Positions 7,003 to 10,548 of a stretch of 10,548 nucleotides of DNA are shown piece by piece; position 1 is the stretch's first letter; each line of letters begins with the position of its first letter. Below the pieces are notes generated by a model. The model did no database searches, was not told where the DNA came from, and saw only the letters and a list, made by a program, of their open reading frames with translations. The stretch lies in contig JAUWBL010000018.1 of assembly GCA_030601715.1 (NCBI GenBank), forward strand, positions 1 to 10,548. Direction: 5' to 3'. Both the position numbers and the translations under genes were made by a program. The DNA is from Candidatus Geothermarchaeota archaeon (GTDB taxonomy: Archaea; Thermoproteota; Nitrososphaeria; Geothermarchaeales; JAUWBL01).

Positions 7003-7021
7003 TTCACTCTTCCTTTTTCTT
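7003..7021 (+). terminator. Candidate U-rich terminator of the rfc operon
   Basis: The plus strand is pyrimidine-rich here, with the run TTCCTTTTTCTT at 7010-7021, about 150 bases after the last plus-strand stop codon. Archaeal RNA polymerase stops at short U-tracts without needing a hairpin. It overlaps the antisense of the moaC end, where it encodes the lysine-rich tail, so it may simply be coding sequence. A weaker pyrimidine-rich stretch follows the stop directly (6865-6880). Confidence 0.25.
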
Positions 7022-7456
7022 GTAATCGACTCGTACGTTCCGGATTCTCGTGTCGGGATAGTTTCCTTTCTCGTCTTTCTCGAACTGTTTCACCACGTCC
7101 CAGATGGCTAGGAGCCCCGCCGAAACGCCTGTCAGGGCCTCCATCTCGACCCCCGTCTGTTCCAACGCCTTTACTCTGACGGTGAGCTCCACGGAGTGCT
7201 CTCCGACTTGGTGGTCTACCTCTATGGATGTGAGCTTCAGGGGGTGGCACAGAGGGAGGATGCGGGGTGTGTCCTTGACCGCTTGGATGGCGGCGACGGT
7301 GCCGATGGCGATGGGGTCGCCCTTGGGCAGGTCTCTTTTCTTAACCATCTCGATGGTCCGTGGTCTGAGGTGGATCTTTCCTGAGGCTTGGGCCTCTCGG
7401 TACACGACGGGCTTTGATGTGATGTCGACCATCTTGGCTTCTTTCATCTCGTCCAC
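7004..7456 (-). CDS. moaC: Cyclic pyranopterin monophosphate synthase MoaC
   Basis: A 150-residue enzyme of molybdenum (or tungsten) cofactor synthesis; with MoaA it turns GTP into cyclic pyranopterin monophosphate. Seen: MVDITSKPVVYREA (9-22); LPLCHPLKLTSIEV (67-80) with H71; TGVEMEALTGVSAGLLAIWD (101-120) with the two catalytic-region glutamates E104 and E106; and D120 with K123, matching H77, E112, E114, D128 and K131 of the E. coli enzyme in spacing. All are present, so it should be active. Start choice: GTG at 7456 is the longest; ATG at 7447 is preceded at 5 bases by GGTGG, which fits the 16S end, and ATG at 7432 gives the usual MVDI N-terminus. I prefer 7447. The neighbour upstream is the Orc1-like gene, 57 bases away; no other molybdopterin gene is in the window. 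Confidence 0.96.
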   Translation of the reverse strand: MDEMKEAKMVDITSKPVVYREAQASGKIHLRPRTIEMVKKRDLPKGDPIAIGTVAAIQAVKDTPRILPLCHPLKLTSIEVDHQVGEHSVELTVRVKALEQTGVEMEALTGVSAGLLAIWDVVKQFEKDEKGNYPDTRIRNVRVDYKKKEE

Positions 7457-7513
7457 CAGGGGGGTTCTAAGACATTGGGTGGTTGGGTGGCTTCATAAGG
7501 GGTGCTCCTTCGT

Positions 7514-8623
7514 CTAGAGGAGTCTCATTAGCTGTGTGCGGATGGGTTGGGGTGAGGGGAAGTTGGGGTGGATGAGGGTGGTTCTCCCTCGGAACCCTCG
7601 TCCCGAGATCTCGGTTTTGATGATTCGGAGTATCTCGAGGGTCTTGACGCTCTTCCAGAGGGTGGTGTGTCTGATGGTGGGACGGCTCAGCCTTCTGCAC
7701 TGCTCTCGGTACTCGTTTTCTAGCTGGCCGGTGGTGACGTAGCTCCTTTGCTTCGTTAGAAGGTGGGTCAGCGATAGGAGGATCATCCTTTCGTGGTCGT
7801 CTAGGAGGCCCAGGTCGTGGATGGAGAAGGCGCTGGGGGTCTCGGAGATGGAGTGTTCGATGTCGCTCGGCTCCACTACGAGGGCGTCCCTTCTCTCGGC
7901 CCGTTCTCCGGCATGCCGCAGGAGGTCGAGGGCGTACCGCACGTTGGCGTGCTGCCGCGTCGCGGCCTCTGTGCAGGCTTTCAAGGCTTCGGTGGATATC
8001 GCTTTCTTCCTGAAGGAGTCGTTGACGCGTTGTTGGACTATCCTTCTGAGCTCTCTCTCGGAATAGCTCGGGAAATCGATCATGTTTCTCCTGAGGGTGC
8101 TGGAGGCTCTGGAGTCTAGGTGGCTGAGGATGTCGAGGTCCTCTATTACGATGGCTATCAGCGTTGGGTTCGGGGAGGTGGGCCAGGCCTCGGTGCGGCT
8201 CAGGAGGAAGGCGGAGGTCGGGTGGAGTCTGAGGGGGATGTCGGCGTGGTCCAAGACGATCATGGAGCCGTCTGCGTCTTTCGTGGCTTCTAGGGCTTTG
8301 AGGAAGAGGGCTTGCGTGGAGTGGCCCTTCAAGGGTTCGTAGGGAATCGCGGCTGAGTGCAGGGCTCGGGCGATGTCCCCCGGAGATCTGTTTGTGCGGC
8401 AGTCCAGGTAGAGGGTGAAGGGTGAGGTCTTGGCGGGAAGGTCCTCCAGGAGTTTCTTGCAGACGAGGGTTTTCCCCGTTCCTTTTCTTCCGACTGCTAA
8501 GGCGAGGGAGGGTCCTCTGCCCGTGAGGAGGTGTCTGCTCAGGCGGTCGATCTGTTCCTCTCGGTACCGGATGTCCCTCGGAAGGTACGAAGGGGAGAGG
8601 GCTTCCTTGTCCCGGAATATCAC
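7514..8623 (-). CDS. cdc6: Orc1/Cdc6-family AAA+ protein with altered Walker B
   Basis: A 369-residue member of the archaeal Orc1/Cdc6 initiator family, which binds origins and recruits MCM. Seen: FRDKEALSPSYLPRDIRYRE (3-22), the classic N-terminus; Walker A GRKGTGKT (45-52); Walker B MIVLDHAD (121-128), where the catalytic glutamate of LDE is H126; sensor 1 region IAIVIEDLD, where the usual asparagine is E161; the LDSRASS segment with the finger-type arginine R172; sensor 2 arginine R229 in VRYALDLLRHAG; and a C-terminal winged helix with the DNA-contacting wing GRGFRGRT (341-348). ATP binding looks possible but hydrolysis doubtful. GTG at 8623 is the first start after an in-frame stop at 8651-8653; the nine sense codons between them (DELESKTRS) resemble family sequence, so a non-standard earlier start cannot be excluded. 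No origin-type repeats or AT-rich block flank the gene. Confidence 0.93.
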   Translation of the reverse strand: MIFRDKEALSPSYLPRDIRYREEQIDRLSRHLLTGRGPSLALAVGRKGTGKTLVCKKLLEDLPAKTSPFTLYLDCRTNRSPGDIARALHSAAIPYEPLKGHSTQALFLKALEATKDADGSMIVLDHADIPLRLHPTSAFLLSRTEAWPTSPNPTLIAIVIEDLDILSHLDSRASSTLRRNMIDFPSYSERELRRIVQQRVNDSFRKKAISTEALKACTEAATRQHANVRYALDLLRHAGERAERRDALVVEPSDIEHSISETPSAFSIHDLGLLDDHERMILLSLTHLLTKQRSYVTTGQLENEYREQCRRLSRPTIRHTTLWKSVKTLEILRIIKTEISGRGFRGRTTLIHPNFPSPQPIRTQLMRLL

Positions 8624-8710
8624 GGACCGAGTCTTGGATTCCAGCTCATCTCACCCGGGGTTCTCCTAGGCCCTGGTCTCACGGAGTGTGGTCGGAGGGT
8701 CCTCCACGGC
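8624..8710 (-). other. Gap between transporter and Orc1-like gene
   Basis: Eighty-seven GC-rich bases. I see no TATA-like patch upstream of the Orc1-like start and no U-tract after the transporter stop. A short stem, GGAGG-GT-CCTCC on the plus strand near 8694-8705, is the only structure. The lack of promoter or terminator signals hints that the Orc1-like gene is read through from the transporter, but this is weak negative evidence. Confidence 0.3.
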
Positions 8711-10186
8711 TCACTTGTTCTTTTTCCAGCCGGGGTACGCCGTCAGGAGGGCCGTCGCGAGGACGGTTGGGACGACCCAGTACAGGGCTGAGACTAGTTG
8801 TATGCCGGTCAGCGGACCGGCTGTGAAGAGGGCGGAGAACTCGTTGATCACGTAGATTGCGAGGAGGCCCGCGCCAGCCGGAACGGCTGCTAGAACCAGA
8901 TACTTGTAGAACTTAGGGAGGCGGATGGTTGACACGTGGTTGGAGTGGTCCACCACCTCCTCGCTCTTGATGGAGACCATGACAGCCATCAGCAGGAGGA
9001 TGAGGACGAGGGCCGGTCCTAGGAACAGGGTGTAGATCTCGGTTCCGTTCATGAGTCTGAATCCGAGGGTCTCGCCGCCCTCGATGGGCGTGAGTGCGGT
9101 GTGGAACCACCACACGTAGGGGAGGCTGGCCGCCACGGCCACGGTCGATGTTAGGGCGGCGGCCCTTCTTCTTGTTGTTTGGAACTTGTTGGTGAGCTCC
9201 GTGACCACGGCCAGATTCATTGGCAGTATCGTGGTGAATCCTAGGATGGCTAGGAGTAGGGATAGCAGCACCACCAGGATGGACCCGCCGATGGGGGCGG
9301 CTCCCGAGGGTAGGACGGAGGCAAGGCTTAGGAGTCCGGGGATTGGAGTGAATTCAAGGGCGACTGGTAGGACTATCAGGATCCCCACCAGGGCGAAGCC
9401 GAACCCTAGGAGAGGCACCGTGAGGGCTGCGATGCTTGTCTCGGCTTTCTTCTTGGTGTAGGACGCCAGCGCCGTTAGGACGCCGAGTCCGAGGCCGAGT
9501 TGGACGACGGAGGCTTGGAGGGGGAGGGCTATCTGGGATGGTTGGAGGGGCTTCTCGGGTGACAGGATCGGTTCGAGGGTGGAGCTGATGGGCGCCTGGG
9601 TAGTGACTCCATAGAGCGCGAGGCCCGCCACGAGCAGCAGGGCAATGGGAAGAAGAAAGATCGCTGTTCTTTCGAGGCCTCTGGGGCCTCGGCGGGCTAT
9701 CGTGTAGGTGAGGGTCCAGACTAGTATGACGGCGATCAGGGGGATGGGGCTTCGGGCTAGGTCGGGGAAGTAGGGGGTTAGCAGGCTCGGGAGGGTGGTT
9801 GCTTGGAGGTCGTTGAAGAGGGAGAGGGTGGCGTGGACGGCGGACCAGGCGACGGTGACGCCTAGGGAGACGGAGAGGAGGAAGAGGTTCGTGAGGGCGA
9901 GCCATCCGATGAACTCGAGCCTCGGGCTGAGGGTGCGGATGGCGCCTGGCAGCCCCTTTCTCATCATGCTGCCGAGGGATGTCTCCATGAGGAAGATGGG
10001 GGTTCCTATGACGAGGAGGGCGGCGAGGGATGCCAGGATGAACTGCCACCCTCCGGTCTGGGACGCGAGGAGGGGGAAGTAGAGGAGGAGCATGGGTGAG
10101 GCGGTGAACATGAAGAGCGTGACTAGGAAGGTGCCTCTGCTGCTGAACCGGTCGGGGAGCCGACGCTTCCTGCTTCTTGTCCCCAA
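8711..10186 (-). CDS. Divergent sodium:neurotransmitter symporter (NSS/SNF) family transporter
   Basis: A 491-residue membrane protein with about twelve predicted helices (roughly 18-40, 46-68, 92-122, 147-165, 173-193, 222-245, 252-276, 302-335, 340-360, 383-405, 428-448 and 463-485), the NSS (LeuT-fold) topology. Family marks: FSSRGTFLVTL before TM1; TGGWQFI and GTPIFLMETSLGSMMRKG (61-78) at TM2; the GWLALTNLFLL...VAWS pattern of TM3; and QLGLGLGVLTALASYTKK (229-246) at TM6. NSS proteins usually import amino acids with sodium. Here the TM1 signature GxGNxWRFP reads MLLLYFP, so the sodium-1 asparagine and gate arginine positions are leucine and tyrosine, and the substrate or coupling ion may differ. 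TTG at 10186 is preceded by GGGAG at 8 bases, a good Shine-Dalgarno, and the family homology begins at about residue 14. No signal peptide is expected. Confidence 0.85.
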   Translation of the reverse strand: MGTRSRKRRLPDRFSSRGTFLVTLFMFTASPMLLLYFPLLASQTGGWQFILASLAALLVIGTPIFLMETSLGSMMRKGLPGAIRTLSPRLEFIGWLALTNLFLLSVSLGVTVAWSAVHATLSLFNDLQATTLPSLLTPYFPDLARSPIPLIAVILVWTLTYTIARRGPRGLERTAIFLLPIALLLVAGLALYGVTTQAPISSTLEPILSPEKPLQPSQIALPLQASVVQLGLGLGVLTALASYTKKKAETSIAALTVPLLGFGFALVGILIVLPVALEFTPIPGLLSLASVLPSGAAPIGGSILVVLLSLLLAILGFTTILPMNLAVVTELTNKFQTTRRRAAALTSTVAVAASLPYVWWFHTALTPIEGGETLGFRLMNGTEIYTLFLGPALVLILLLMAVMVSIKSEEVVDHSNHVSTIRLPKFYKYLVLAAVPAGAGLLAIYVINEFSALFTAGPLTGIQLVSALYWVVPTVLATALLTAYPGWKKNK

Positions 10187-10220
10187 GAGGAGATCTCCCG
10201 GAAGGGATTGACGGGGTTTG

Positions 10221-10231
10221 GCTTATAATCT
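10221..10231 (-). promoter_or_regulatory. TATA-like promoter of the transporter gene
   Basis: The minus strand reads GATTATAAGC at 10230-10221, with a purine-rich stretch (GGCAAGGCAAG) just upstream as expected for a BRE. The core is the only AT-rich patch in an 86-base GC-rich gap. A start about 25 bases downstream, near 10200, would give a short leader that still includes the GGGAG ribosome-binding site of the TTG start at 10186. So the transporter probably has its own promoter, separate from the small gene upstream. Confidence 0.5.
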
Positions 10232-10272
10232 TGCCTTGCCGAGGCGGCTTTGTCGCCAGGTGGGCTGTGGCC

Positions 10273-10434
10273 CTATGTTTCTTTCTTGTTGGACAGCTCT
10301 TTCTGTCTCTTTTCTATCTGTCGCAGCTGGCGGGTGTATTCGGGCTCGTCGACGTCGCCGTCTAGGTAGGCGTTTTCCAGCTGGTCTAGGAGGGTCCACA
10401 TGTTGCCGAGGTTGACGTTCTCCAGAGGGGACAT
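10273..10434 (-). CDS. Small SHOCT-like helical protein
   Basis: A 53-residue protein starting MSPLENVNLGNMWTLLDQLE and ending in a lysine-rich tail (SNKKET). Residues 13-47 read as two helices joined by an acidic turn: LLDQLENAYLDGDVDEPEY, then a charged helix with Q, R, E and K (RQLRQIEKRQKEL). That helix, the G-[DI]-[VI]-[DT]-E-x-E-[YF] turn and a second helix are the layout of SHOCT-type short C-terminal oligomerisation domains. Nearly every codon ends in G or C except in the lysine-rich tail, supporting coding. No earlier in-frame start exists; ATG at 10434 is preceded by a possible TATA-like patch (CTTAACTA, near 10462-10469) about 30 bases away. It lies 86 bases upstream of the transporter gene on the same strand. 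Function unknown; a soluble partner or oligomerisation factor is possible. Confidence 0.65.
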   Translation of the reverse strand: MSPLENVNLGNMWTLLDQLENAYLDGDVDEPEYTRQLRQIEKRQKELSNKKET

Positions 10435-10548
10435 CTTTTCGTTGCATGTGGCGGAGGCGCTAGTTAAGCGTTTCCCCGGTACGGCGCTGGTTCTTCGTGT
10501 CCTGACGAAGAGGCGCTGATCGTCAGAGGAAGGGGATCAGGATGAGCC
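10435..10548. other. Right edge: gap with two possible gene ends
   Basis: After the likely promoter of the 53-residue gene, the edge allows two readings. On the minus strand, 10548 to 10523 reads LILIPFL then a TGA stop, with every third position G or C, as for the C-terminus of a membrane protein entering from outside. On the plus strand, an ATG at 10542 follows AGGAAGGGGATCAGG, a plausible ribosome-binding site for a divergent gene. Seven codons cannot decide between them. Confidence 0.2.

Noticed and set aside
7457..8710. A replication origin next to the Orc1/Cdc6-like gene
   Set aside because: Archaeal origins often sit beside this gene, but I see no AT-rich unwinding element and no repeated origin-recognition-box-like sequence on either side; both flanks are short and GC-rich.
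9354..10049. A 231-codon open frame on the minus strand inside the transporter gene
   Set aside because: It is a plus-one/minus-one shadow of the transporter, dominated by P, R and H, with no domain signal.
1..10548. CRISPR arrays, insertion sequences, tRNA or rRNA genes
   Set aside because: No regularly spaced repeats, transposase-like frames, terminal repeats or tRNA arm patterns were noticed on reading; genes fill almost the whole window.

Overview
The window is archaeal chromosomal DNA, GC-rich by eye. The replication proteins fix the domain: an archaeal-type MCM, a GINS subunit, two-subunit clamp loader genes (RFC small and large), a Hel308-type helicase and an Orc1/Cdc6 initiator. The gins23-mcm order is known from Sulfolobus and relatives, which points to the TACK side of the archaea (a Bathyarchaeia-like lineage would fit). 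No rRNA is present, so finer placement is a guess.

Layout. From 4243 down to 1, on the minus strand, runs a close-packed set: gins23, mcm (1 base apart), a COG1926-type phosphoribosyltransferase (36 bases on) and the N-terminal 266 residues of Hel308 (31 bases on, cut by the window edge). Divergent from it, starting 56 bases away on the plus strand, are rfcS (4300), rfcL (5283) and an uncharacterised 125-residue protein with eight cysteines (6485-6862). The 56-base gap carries a single AT-rich patch that could serve both promoters.

From 10434 down to about 6800, all minus strand, are a 53-residue SHOCT-like protein, a divergent 12-helix sodium:neurotransmitter-symporter-family transporter, an Orc1/Cdc6 paralogue with an altered Walker B, moaC (molybdenum cofactor synthesis), and a possible 61-residue protein whose tail overlaps the tail of the cysteine-rich gene.

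How they fit together. MCM and GINS are the core of the replicative helicase, RFC-S/RFC-L load the sliding clamp, and Hel308 acts on stalled forks, so 1-6479 is a replication and fork-repair cluster. The phosphoribosyltransferase and the cysteine-rich protein sit inside these two transcription units and are the best candidates for unrecognised partners. The transporter, Orc1-like and moaC genes share orientation but no obvious pathway. No mobile element, CRISPR array, tRNA or rRNA was seen, and there is no gene-free stretch above 300 bases.
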